NCBI GenBank assembly: GCA_963836585.1
Contig: CAWIJV010000001.1
Coordinates: 1-64,000, forward strand
Reading direction: 5' to 3'
Origin: BTUB01 sp963836585
GTDB taxonomy: Bacteria > Babelota > Babeliae > Babelales > Vermiphilaceae
DNA: 64,000 bases
Under the pieces are notes generated by a model. It worked only from the letters and a program-made list of their open reading frames with translations, ran no database searches and was not told the origin of the DNA. The position numbers and the translations under genes were made by a program. Shown here one piece after another: positions 52,251-60,796 of this stretch (its first letter is position 1; the number at the start of each line of letters is the position of its first letter).

Positions 52251-52911
52251 CGTTTTTTCATTTTATAAAAACCCAAACGGTGGATTTCCCCTTCCCTTCA
52301 GATTTAATGAGGCCCATTTCTTTAAGCTTTGCAATTTCCCACTGAAGAGTTCTGGCAGGTAATTTTAATCTTATTTTCTTTATCAGCTGTTGCCGATTAA
52401 GAGGGCCTTCTTGGAGCGCTTCCATAATCTTTCTTTGGCGATCAGTCAATTTGATAGATTTACGACTTTCTGACTGTTCCATAATAACAGTGCGGATCGG
52501 CTCTTTAAATGGTAGCGTAATCGAAAAACTACCGCCAATTTCCTCATAAATTGGAATGGGATTTCCTGCTTTTTTGCAATCATCAATCATATCGAGTGTT
52601 CCACGGCCCCATTTTTCTATTTGCCCGTATAGATAAAAAACATGCGCAATTGCAGGATTTCGTTGAATGGATGGATGATTCCTAGAAAGTTGCTTTAATG
52701 TAACTCCTTTTGGCAGTGCGCCAATATTAGTTATTTCTACGCGATCATCATATATCCCAACCGCTATTGAACCTCCTGAATTGCTATAATCTCGATGTAT
52801 TATGGCATTAGTTAAAGCTTCTCGTAACACGTTGTATGGAATTGTAGGAGTCTCCACTCTAATAGGGTTGCCCGGTTCTATGCGGGCTGCTACTGGTAAA
52901 GCGAATACTAG

Positions 52912-53762
52912 GTTCTGTGAACCAAATTTTATCTGAGCCATATTAAAGCTCCTACGAAATGCAGAAAAGATAAATAGGACTGGGCCGATTTATCAAATCT
53001 GGAAAAAATTCTACGAAAATGTTTAATTTTGCCGAAAAAGCACTCGATAAGATGCCGTTCTTTATAAAGATGTTCATCATAAGAACGTGGTTTTTTACGA
53101 TTCTTTCGCGAAGGAATATTCGCCTCACATCCCTTCTTTCCAATGTTTTCAACAAAATCATCGCAATCGTACGCCTTGTCGGCAACTATGGGAATATCAA
53201 AAACACCCTCACATAAATGCTTTGCTTGAGTAATATCATTACGATTACCTGCCGTCAAAATGAATTTAAGAGGCAGACCTAATGCGTCCACGAAAGCATG
53301 TATCTTAGTTGTGAATCCCCCTTTACTACGACCCAACGCTTGCTGTTCTTGAAATCCATAGCCAGCTGAACATGCATGTGAACGAACAATCGTAGAGTCA
53401 ATCATGCCAAGGTCCATATCTGGATCCTTCTGTACAAATTCAAATAATTTTTTCCAAATACCACGTTTACTCCATTGCTTAAACCGCTTATGAACGGCTC
53501 TCCAATTACCATAATAAAAAGGGAGTAATCGCCACTGGCAGCCAGTTCTAAGTGTGTAAACAACCGCTTCAAGAAATTTGCGCAGCCGCTCGGCATCATT
53601 TTTATGAATTCCCTTAATTTGACTTAAAAATTTCAATATTTCTGTAAATTCTGTATCTTTAAGCAAGTAATGCATTATGGCTTCCTTTTTTAGGTGTTTG
53701 ATAGCTCTTTAAAAGGAAGCTTACTTTTTATTTATGCATTTTTTAAATTTGGTTCACAGAAC
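52912..53762 (-). mobile_element. IS5-family insertion sequence with CTAG target duplication
   Basis: Perfect 18-bp terminal inverted repeats (GTTCTGTGAACCAAATTT) lie at 52912-52929 and 53745-53762. They are flanked by CTAG at 52908-52911 and 53763-53766, fitting the YTAR target of the IS5 group. The element is 851 bp with one transposase gene on the minus strand. Confidence 0.95.
52929..53675 (-). CDS. IS5-family transposase
   Basis: This intact 248-residue DDE transposase has an N-terminal HTH region (VVYTLRTGCQWRLLPFYYGN, WRAVHKRFKQWSKRGIWKKL). Its catalytic blocks are MIDSTIVRSHACSAG, GGFTTKIHAFVDALGLPLKF, VADKAYDCDDFV and ERHLIECFFGKIKHFRRIF. It is full-length for a one-frame IS5-type element and probably active. 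The stop lies in the left terminal repeat. Confidence 0.92.
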   Translation of the reverse strand: MHYLLKDTEFTEILKFLSQIKGIHKNDAERLRKFLEAVVYTLRTGCQWRLLPFYYGNWRAVHKRFKQWSKRGIWKKLFEFVQKDPDMDLGMIDSTIVRSHACSAGYGFQEQQALGRSKGGFTTKIHAFVDALGLPLKFILTAGNRNDITQAKHLCEGVFDIPIVADKAYDCDDFVENIGKKGCEANIPSRKNRKKPRSYDEHLYKERHLIECFFGKIKHFRRIFSRFDKSAQSYLSFLHFVGALIWLR

Positions 53763-54732
53763 CTAGAAAATCCATCGCCTTATCATATAAATCAAAAGCA
53801 TTCCCAGCATACAATTTCGTACTTAAAAACTCTTTTTTATTAGTTCCCCTAAATCGTGCAAGCTGAATGTACGATTGTGAAAATTGCTTTTTTTCATTTT
53901 TGCAAAACAGAATAACTGCGGCATTTGTTATTTTATCGTTAATAAGGACGTTAAATTTTTCAAGTATCTCTGAGATTTTTAAATTTCGTGCTGCTGCAGG
54001 CAATCTTTTTTCATAAATAGCCATCTGCACAACTTCTTTAATTCTTTTCCCATCGAGGTCATTGAGCTTGCAGTTGTTGTTTGTTAACCCTTCCCACCGC
54101 GTTGGATTTTTGAGATTATGCAGATATGTATATTCTTCACCTGTCATTCTCATTGTTGTTGATTGATTGCGGGTGTATGCTCGCCCATCATACATATAGG
54201 GAGCATGCTCTCCTGGATTTGCAAATAGGAGGATTACTTGGCGATCGCCCGATACTTTCACATATTGGATATCGATCGTAGCGCGTGGTTCAATTTTTTT
54301 GAGCTCAGCAGCAATTTCTTGTTTTGTTTTATCATTTACGATTTGGCCCATAATTTGGCCCTTATCAGTAACACCAAAAACGATGGTGCCTCCATGGGTG
54401 CTATTTAAAAGTGCGCATACGGTTTGCATTCCGGAAGTAAGGCTGCCGGTGGAACTTTTAAATTCTAATATTTCAGATTCGCCACGCTTTACGAGCGATC
54501 TTAATTGCGCAATTTTCATAACAGACACCAAAGTAATACGGGGGATAAATGGCTTTTCAACAGACTTAGCATACCATACACAATAATCTGAAGAGCAAGA
54601 GTTTAGCCTCGAGGCGTCTTTTAGGATAAATTTTCAATCTCTTGCAATCGCTTTGCAACTTTAAGCATCCTTAAGTAAAAAATGCTAGTAATTCTCTTAA
54701 TCATTACTTTTGTTTTGCAAGAAGGTCAGCTT

Positions 54733-55323
54733 ATGGCAAAAGATGCCTTAAAACAATACCGCCAGCGCCGCGAGCTAAAAAAAAATTCCCCTCATGAGCC
54801 ATACGGCTCGGTAAAAAAAAGATCTTCAAAAGAAAAATTATTTGTGGTGCAGATGCATGATGCGAGTCACTTGCATTATGATTTCCGTTTGGAAATGGAT
54901 GGCGTACTCAAATCATGGGCCGTTCCCAAGGGTGTTCCCGCTAAAACTGGTATTCGTCATCTGGCAATCCCGACCGATGATCATCCGATGGAATACGCCC
55001 GCTTTGAAGGTACTATTCCCACCGGCAATTATGGGGCCGGCACGGTGATGGTATGGGATATTGGTACCTATGGCATTATCTATCAAGAAAAAAATAAGAT
55101 AGAAGTTTTTTTGAAGGGCAAAAAATTGTGGGGCCCGTATGTATTGTTCAAGACAAGCGGCTTGTATGCAAAGAATGCCTGGATCATGATGCGGATGAAG
55201 CCTAATGCTGAATTTGCAGAGTTTGGAAAAATTAAGGGCGCGAAGGTGAGCAAAAATGTGTCGGCGCTTTCAGGCCGCACTATGAAGCAGATTGCAAAGG
55301 ATCATGATGCAGAGTGGGAATGA
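54733..55323 (+). CDS. LigD 3'-phosphoesterase-domain protein
   Basis: The start at 54733 (MAKDALKQYRQRRELKKNSP) follows GAAGGTC. The 196-residue protein is a free-standing LigD PE domain: FVVQMHDASHLHYDFRLEMD with the metal-binding His/Asp, KSWAVPKGVPAKTGIRHLA, FEGTIPTGNYGAGTVMVWD. It trims 3' ends in bacterial end joining. The polymerase domain is encoded separately downstream, after a repeat. No Ku or ligase domain is in the window. Confidence 0.88.
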   Translation: MAKDALKQYRQRRELKKNSPHEPYGSVKKRSSKEKLFVVQMHDASHLHYDFRLEMDGVLKSWAVPKGVPAKTGIRHLAIPTDDHPMEYARFEGTIPTGNYGAGTVMVWDIGTYGIIYQEKNKIEVFLKGKKLWGPYVLFKTSGLYAKNAWIMMRMKPNAEFAEFGKIKGAKVSKNVSALSGRTMKQIAKDHDAEWE

Positions 55324-55326
55324 AAG

Positions 55327-55428
55327 AAGGACCCCTCGATACCCAGCCGTCGCTCTTCGAGCTATGGCGGGCAAGCGCCTAAATCGTACTTGTCCGCCGA
55401 AGCCTTGGCGTAGGCTGGATCGAACCAT
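55327..55428. repeat. Dispersed palindromic repeat, copy E (degenerate)
   Basis: It shares CTCGATACCCAGCC, CTTGTCCGCCGAAGCCTTGG and GGATCGAACCATGG with other copies. It lies in the gap between the two LigD-type genes. Confidence 0.7.
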
Positions 55429-55446
55429 GGCTGAGGATAGTGTAAT

Positions 55447-56328
55447 ATGAAAAAAATAATCATTAGCAACCCAAATAAAGTTTGGTTTCCCCGCTCAAAG
55501 ATCAGCAAAGCAGCAGTGGTTGAATATTATGAACGCGCAAGCGCCTATCAACTGCCGCTCATCAAAAATCATCTGCTCACGATGCAACGCTATCCCAATG
55601 GTATTAAGGGGCAAATGTTTTATCAAAAAAATGCGGGCAGTTATTTCCCTTCCTGGGTGGCGACAGTTGCGGTGCGCAAAGAGGAAGGTGGCACGGTGGA
55701 TTATGTGGTTGCCAAGAATCGGGAGACGCTGGTCTACTTGGCCAATCAGGCGGCGCTCACCATTCATTATTGGTTGAGCAAAGCAACGGCATTGCACAAG
55801 CCGGATCGCATTATTTTTGATCTGGATCCTTCGGTAAATAATTTTGCGCGCGTGCGCGCGGCTGCGCTGCTAATAAAAGATATTTGCGATGCCGAGCAGC
55901 TGCCCTGCTTTGCGATGACCACCGGATCGGAAGGTATGCACGTTTATATTCCGATTAAGCGGCTTCATACCTTTGATGAAGTTTCTAAGGTGGCCACCTA
56001 TATTGCCCAGCAGATGATCAAAAAATCGCCTAAAGAGTTCACATTGGAAGTGCGCAAAAATAAACGGGGCACAAAAATTTTTATTGATACGCTGCGCAAT
56101 CGGTATAGTGCTACGGCGGTGGTGCCCTATAGTGTGCGCTCATATGAAAAAGCGCCGGTTGCTATGCCGCTCTGGTGGAAAGAGGTGAATGCAAAATTGG
56201 TTAGCTCGCAACAGTTTACGATTGCGACGGTGCTGGCGCATCGCAAAAAAGTGGGCGATCCGTGGAAGAAGATGATGGGGCAAGCGGTTTCGTTGAAAAA
56301 AATTCTTAACAGAATAGGTGACGCATGA
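55447..56328 (+). CDS. LigD polymerase-domain (primase-polymerase) protein
   Basis: This 293-residue protein is a LigD polymerase domain: SNPNKVWFPRSKISKAAVVE, YPNGIKGQMFYQKNAG, IIFDLDPSVNNFARVR with the catalytic DxD, MTTGSEGMHVYIPIK, KRGTKIFIDTLRNRYSATAV. It would add ribo- or deoxynucleotides at breaks. It stands apart from the PE gene and overlaps the next gene by four bases (ATGA). Confidence 0.9.
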   Translation: MKKIIISNPNKVWFPRSKISKAAVVEYYERASAYQLPLIKNHLLTMQRYPNGIKGQMFYQKNAGSYFPSWVATVAVRKEEGGTVDYVVAKNRETLVYLANQAALTIHYWLSKATALHKPDRIIFDLDPSVNNFARVRAAALLIKDICDAEQLPCFAMTTGSEGMHVYIPIKRLHTFDEVSKVATYIAQQMIKKSPKEFTLEVRKNKRGTKIFIDTLRNRYSATAVVPYSVRSYEKAPVAMPLWWKEVNAKLVSSQQFTIATVLAHRKKVGDPWKKMMGQAVSLKKILNRIGDA

Positions 56329-57581
56329 TTTCACGCTATCTAAAATTGCTAGTACTCATCGGCTCGGTAATTCTAGCGAGCACGGCTGGCTACTTTTTAG
56401 TAAAGCGCCCCGGTGCCTCAATAAAGATTGGTGTTTTGCATTCGCTCACCGGAAGCCAGGCGCTCAGTGAAAAGCCGGTGGTGCAGGCTGAGCTGATGGC
56501 TATTGATGAGATCAATGGGCAGGGCGGCATTGCAGGGCGGACCATTGTGCCGATTGTGGTGGATGGCAAATCGGATGAGGTGATCTTTGCGCAAGAGGCG
56601 GAGCGATTGATCACGCAGGAAAAAGTTTCGGCCATTATTGGCTGCTGGACGTCAGCGAGCAGAAAAGCAGTTAAAGCAGTGGTGGAAAAGCATGATAATC
56701 TGCTGCTCTATCCGGTCTCTTATGAAGGATTGGAAGATTCGCCCAATATTTTGTATATCGGTGCCAATCAGAATCAGCAGATTGTGCCGGCCCTGATGTG
56801 GGGCTACTATAATCTGGGTAAAAAGTTTTTCTTAGTGGGCTCCGATTATATTTTTTCGCACGCGACCAATGCGATCATCAAAGCAACGCTGGCAGCCATG
56901 GGAAGCAGCATTCTTGGTGAGCAGTATATTTTGCTGGGCAGCACAGAAGTTGCACCCATGATCGATGCGATAAAAAAAGCGAATCCGGATCTGATTATCA
57001 ATACCATTCAAGGGGAAAGTAATCTTGCCTTTTTCAAAGCGCTGCGGGCCAATGGCATTACGCCTGAAAAATGTCCGGTGATGTCGATCAGTAGTGTGAG
57101 TGAAACTGAATTCGCGCAGATTGGCGCCGATGCGATGGCCGGCGATTATGTCACCGCCAGTTATTTTCAAAGCATTGAGCGGGATGCAAATATAGTATTT
57201 GTGAGTAACTTTAAAAAGAAGTATGGGGCCAACACGGTGATCTCTGAAGCAATGGAAGCCGGATATGTGGGCATTAATCTGTGGGCACAAGCAGTAGAGG
57301 CAGCCGATTCACCCGATCCGCGATTGGTGAGAAAAAAAATATTCAATCAAGTGTTTAACGCGCCCGGCGGCATTACGTATGTGAATAACAATAGCAACGA
57401 TCTGTGGAAAATGGTCTATGTGGGCCGTTTGCGCTCCGATGGCCAATTTTCAATTGTCTGGAATTCTGAAAAACAGGTGCAGCCGCTCAATTATCCGATC
57501 TTTGATAAAAAAGCGAGCTGGGATGCATTTATTGCCAATCTTTATACGCAATGGGGGGGATCATGGTCAAGAAAAGGATGA
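56325..57581 (+). CDS. UrtA/AmiC-type periplasmic binding protein
   Basis: This 418-residue protein has an N-terminal anchor or signal (LLVLIGSVILASTAGYFLV). The Peripla_BP_6 fold of the urea/short-amide group follows: IKIGVLHSLTGSQALSEKPV, QAELMAIDEINGQGGIAGRT, IIGCWTSASRKAVKAVVEKH and LLLYPVSYEGLEDSPNILYI. No ABC permease or ATPase gene is nearby. It overlaps the giant sensor gene by 19 bases, so it probably serves that receptor rather than a transporter. Confidence 0.88.
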   Translation: MISRYLKLLVLIGSVILASTAGYFLVKRPGASIKIGVLHSLTGSQALSEKPVVQAELMAIDEINGQGGIAGRTIVPIVVDGKSDEVIFAQEAERLITQEKVSAIIGCWTSASRKAVKAVVEKHDNLLLYPVSYEGLEDSPNILYIGANQNQQIVPALMWGYYNLGKKFFLVGSDYIFSHATNAIIKATLAAMGSSILGEQYILLGSTEVAPMIDAIKKANPDLIINTIQGESNLAFFKALRANGITPEKCPVMSISSVSETEFAQIGADAMAGDYVTASYFQSIERDANIVFVSNFKKKYGANTVISEAMEAGYVGINLWAQAVEAADSPDPRLVRKKIFNQVFNAPGGITYVNNNSNDLWKMVYVGRLRSDGQFSIVWNSEKQVQPLNYPIFDKKASWDAFIANLYTQWGGSWSRKG

Positions 57582-60500
57582 ATAATTGGAAGTTGTTTGC
57601 GCCCGGCATTGTGTTGATTGCAGTCTTGGGCTTGGTGGGCATCCGCTATATCACACTCCGCTCACATCTTATTCAAAAGAATGGGGCCTCTCTTTCTAAG
57701 ATATTAGCTGAGCGGCAGCATCAGATTATCTCTTTTATTGATGCGCAAAAAGATAATCTGGGCGTGCTGGCGACTAACAAAAATCTTGTGGCATTATCAG
57801 CTGCGCTGGATAAAACATTTGTTCCGGGTGTGGTGGGTGATGCAAAAAATACACCTGCCAATTATCAAGAGCTAGAAAAAAAGCTTGATCTGATTTTGAA
57901 TCAAGAAAATAGCACCTATCGGTTTAAAGATATTTTTCTTGTTCGCCTTGATGGCATGATTTTTTATACGCTTAAGGCAGATCTGCTCAGCGCTAATCTG
58001 GCAGATGTGCGCGGCCAAGCAACTGGGTTGGGGGCATCATGGGATCGTGCACGCATGGCGCTTACGCCGGATGTGAGCGCATTTGCCATCGATCCATTCC
58101 TTAATGCATCAGCACTCTTTATTGTGCGGCCCTTTTTTGATGCGGGGCAGTTGCGTGGGTTTATCGGCATCAATATAGATGAATCGTTGCTTTATGCCAT
58201 CATTCAAAATTATGAAGGTCTGGGAAGCACCGGCGATCTGTTTGTTACCAAAAGCATTGGTGATCGGGTGATCTTTGTTGCTCCATCGCGGCTCTATGCG
58301 CATGTTGCGTTTAAAAAGATTACCGATCCTTCTCGAGAAGAAAATACGCCGACGCGATTTGCCACTGCAGGCAAAACCGGCTACGGATATTTGGTGGACG
58401 CTTACAATGTTGGGGTGATTGCCGCATGGACTTTCATTCCGCAGCTTGATGTGGGCGCATCGATGGGTATTCAATACCATGAAGTGGCGCGGCCAATTTT
58501 TTGGTATAAGATTGTGTTTATGATATTGCTGGGTCTGCTGATTCTGTGGGCGTTGTTTATGTTTTTAAAATTACATCATACGCGGTTGATGCTGCACTTG
58601 CAGCATGCGGTTGTTTCGATTCATTTTTTAAAGCTGCTGCTCTGGATCAGTTTTGTGGGCATCACCGGATGGGCCGGGCTGCTGTTTGTGAAGCGCTATT
58701 ATGAATATCGCACCGTGGTTAATACTACCGTTGCAAACACCGAATCAAAAATTCATGGCGAAGTTGAGTTGGCGCGGCAATACATTACCGAGGTTGAAAA
58801 AATTGCGGCGATGATGGCTCAAGATTTGCATGAAGGCCGTTTAGCAAAAGAAGATATTGGCCTGCGCATTACGCGCGATGTGAAAGAGTTGAGTGATATA
58901 GAATCGATCATGGTGGCATTCGAGCCGTTTGCTTACAATCCGCAGCAGCGCTTATATGGCATCGAGGCAAAAAAAGTTGATGGACGCACCACGAGTAGTG
59001 AGATTAGCTATGATTACATTGTGCCAGATAGTAGTAAAACTCATTATCGTGATTGGTATAATAAAACAATCAAAGAGGGCGCTCATTGGTCTGAGCCGTT
59101 TTATGATGCTACCACTAAAATGAGCCATATTATGTATCTGCTGCCTTTTTATTTGGGTAGCTCAGCTGAACCGGCAGGCGTGATTGCCATTCAGTATTCG
59201 TTGCAAAAAATTATTGAGGCGATTCGCAAAATAGAGATTGGTAAAACCGGCTATGTGATGCTGATGAATGATCAGGAAATGTTGCTGTATCATCCGCTTG
59301 AGCAATATTTAAAAGACAAAGCAACCTTCTTTGATGTGGCGCGTGAAAATAATAATATAGCGCTCAAAGATATCGCGCAAACGATGCTCAAAAGTAATCA
59401 GGGCGTGCGCGCGTATACCGAGCCGATCACGCATACCACGTATTGGATCGTTTATGAAAAAGTGCCCGATATTCACTGGATCGTGGCCGGTGTCTTTTCC
59501 AATGAATCGTTGCCGTTGCCGCTGGATGATTTCCATGAAGAGCTGGTGCTGGCAATTGTTGCGCTGGTGATCGCTCTGCTTATTGGCGCGATGCTCTTGG
59601 CAGAGATTTGGATAGGATTGGAGGGCTTGCGCCGGTGGGCAATTTTTAGTTGCATCATTTTGGGTGGATCAATTCTTATTTTTTGGAACATCACCTGGCG
59701 TGCATTATACTTCCCGCGTGAGAGTGTGGTGGTGGTCCGCGATCAGGCCGGGCTTGATAAATATATGGAGCTATTAGAAATTGAAGCGGGCCAACGCAAT
59801 GAAGAGCCGCCCATCTCCTTGCCAACCGGACTGTTTTTGCACAATCTCACCTTTCCTACTTCGAATAAAGTTTCACTGGCCGGGTATTGGTGGCAAAAAA
59901 TTCCGCCGCGCGATAAAAAGATAAGCACCGGCATATTGTTTCCTGAAGCATCTGAGACCACCGTCAAAGAGATTTTTAACAAAGAAGAGCGGCGCCATGA
60001 AACGGTCGGCTGGAATATTAGCGCGCAGTTCGCGCAAAAGCATCGCTACTCTTTCTTTCCTTTTGATAAGGTGCATGTGGATATTGTGATGAGCTCCACC
60101 GATTTTGAAAACAATGTGGCGCTCACGCCCGATTTCTCCGGCTATAAATCGTATGATGTTGATCCGCTGCCGGGCATCACCAATCAGATTTCTATTCCCG
60201 GGTATTCACTTGAGCGATCCTATTTTAGTTTCAGTGTGATTCCACCGGCTGATGAAGTGGGCCTGGATGCGCTGCGCAAAGTGACCGATAAGGTGCAGCT
60301 GCATTATAATCTTATTTTGAAACGTAAATTAATTAATCCGTTTATTATGTTTTTCTTGCCACTGTTGGTGATTCTCTTTTCAATCTACGCGATCTTTTTA
60401 CTATCGCAGCGGGGCACTACTCATTTTGACGCGTTTAGATCATTAACGGCCTATACCGGTCTATTTTTCTCGCTGGTAATTTTGCATCAAACATTACGCA

Positions 60501-60721
60501 ATCAGGTGCAGGCGGGCGAGTTGCTTTATATTGAGTATTTTTTCTTCTTTGCCTATATCACTATTTTATTATTGGTGTTCCATGCCTTGATCAGGCGAGC
60601 GCATCCTACTATTCGCCAAGCTACTGAAAAAATGGCCCCTTACTTACGCCTTTTATTTTGGCCCCTGCAGCTTGCGCTATGGTTTGCAGTGACGATGTTT
60701 ACATTTTATTCTTTGAGATAA
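57563..60721 (+). CDS. Double-Cache membrane receptor with C-terminal ligand-gated-channel-like domain
   Basis: The start at 57563 has a GGGGGG ribosome site. The 1052-residue protein has a first Cache region (about 35-300), two membrane helices, a second Cache region (about 385-650), two further helices, then an extracellular beta-rich domain (about 720-925). It contains PTGLFLHNLTFPTSNKVSLA, WWQKIPPRD, FPFDKVHVDIVMSS, NVALTPDFSGYK, and four terminal helices. The FPFDK loop, the LHYNLILKRKLINPFIMFFL entry to helix 1 and the four-helix end match pentameric ligand-gated ion channels. No kinase or HAMP domain exists. Confidence 0.65.
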   Translation: MVKKRMNNWKLFAPGIVLIAVLGLVGIRYITLRSHLIQKNGASLSKILAERQHQIISFIDAQKDNLGVLATNKNLVALSAALDKTFVPGVVGDAKNTPANYQELEKKLDLILNQENSTYRFKDIFLVRLDGMIFYTLKADLLSANLADVRGQATGLGASWDRARMALTPDVSAFAIDPFLNASALFIVRPFFDAGQLRGFIGINIDESLLYAIIQNYEGLGSTGDLFVTKSIGDRVIFVAPSRLYAHVAFKKITDPSREENTPTRFATAGKTGYGYLVDAYNVGVIAAWTFIPQLDVGASMGIQYHEVARPIFWYKIVFMILLGLLILWALFMFLKLHHTRLMLHLQHAVVSIHFLKLLLWISFVGITGWAGLLFVKRYYEYRTVVNTTVANTESKIHGEVELARQYITEVEKIAAMMAQDLHEGRLAKEDIGLRITRDVKELSDIESIMVAFEPFAYNPQQRLYGIEAKKVDGRTTSSEISYDYIVPDSSKTHYRDWYNKTIKEGAHWSEPFYDATTKMSHIMYLLPFYLGSSAEPAGVIAIQYSLQKIIEAIRKIEIGKTGYVMLMNDQEMLLYHPLEQYLKDKATFFDVARENNNIALKDIAQTMLKSNQGVRAYTEPITHTTYWIVYEKVPDIHWIVAGVFSNESLPLPLDDFHEELVLAIVALVIALLIGAMLLAEIWIGLEGLRRWAIFSCIILGGSILIFWNITWRALYFPRESVVVVRDQAGLDKYMELLEIEAGQRNEEPPISLPTGLFLHNLTFPTSNKVSLAGYWWQKIPPRDKKISTGILFPEASETTVKEIFNKEERRHETVGWNISAQFAQKHRYSFFPFDKVHVDIVMSSTDFENNVALTPDFSGYKSYDVDPLPGITNQISIPGYSLERSYFSFSVIPPADEVGLDALRKVTDKVQLHYNLILKRKLINPFIMFFLPLLVILFSIYAIFLLSQRGTTHFDAFRSLTAYTGLFFSLVILHQTLRNQVQAGELLYIEYFFFFAYITILLLVFHALIRRAHPTIRQATEKMAPYLRLLFWPLQLALWFAVTMFTFYSLR

Positions 60722-60796
60722 TTGCAATTCACCGGTAATTTTAGTATTACCATAAAGAAGTAGTTTTTTTGTCATACCCCAAAAAGGGAGTTTGTA

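Larger units (their letters stand above)
52258..54519 (-). pseudogene. AlbA_2/Schlafen-like ATP-binding regulator, interrupted by IS5-type element
   Basis: The N-terminal part (54519 down to 53767) has the AlbA_2 domain (GESEILEFKSSTGSLTSGMQ, LLNSTHGGTIVFGVTDKG, AYTRNQSTTMRM). The C-terminal part (52907 to 52258) has the HATPase_c_4 block (LREALTNAIIHRDYSNSGGS, HVFYLYGQIEKWGRGTLDMI) and a winged helix. Removing the 851-bp element and one CTAG copy rejoins the gene in frame (KAMDFL then VFALPVAARIEP). Such proteins act as transcriptional regulators or partners of toxin and defence systems. The interruption is probably recent. Confidence 0.88.
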
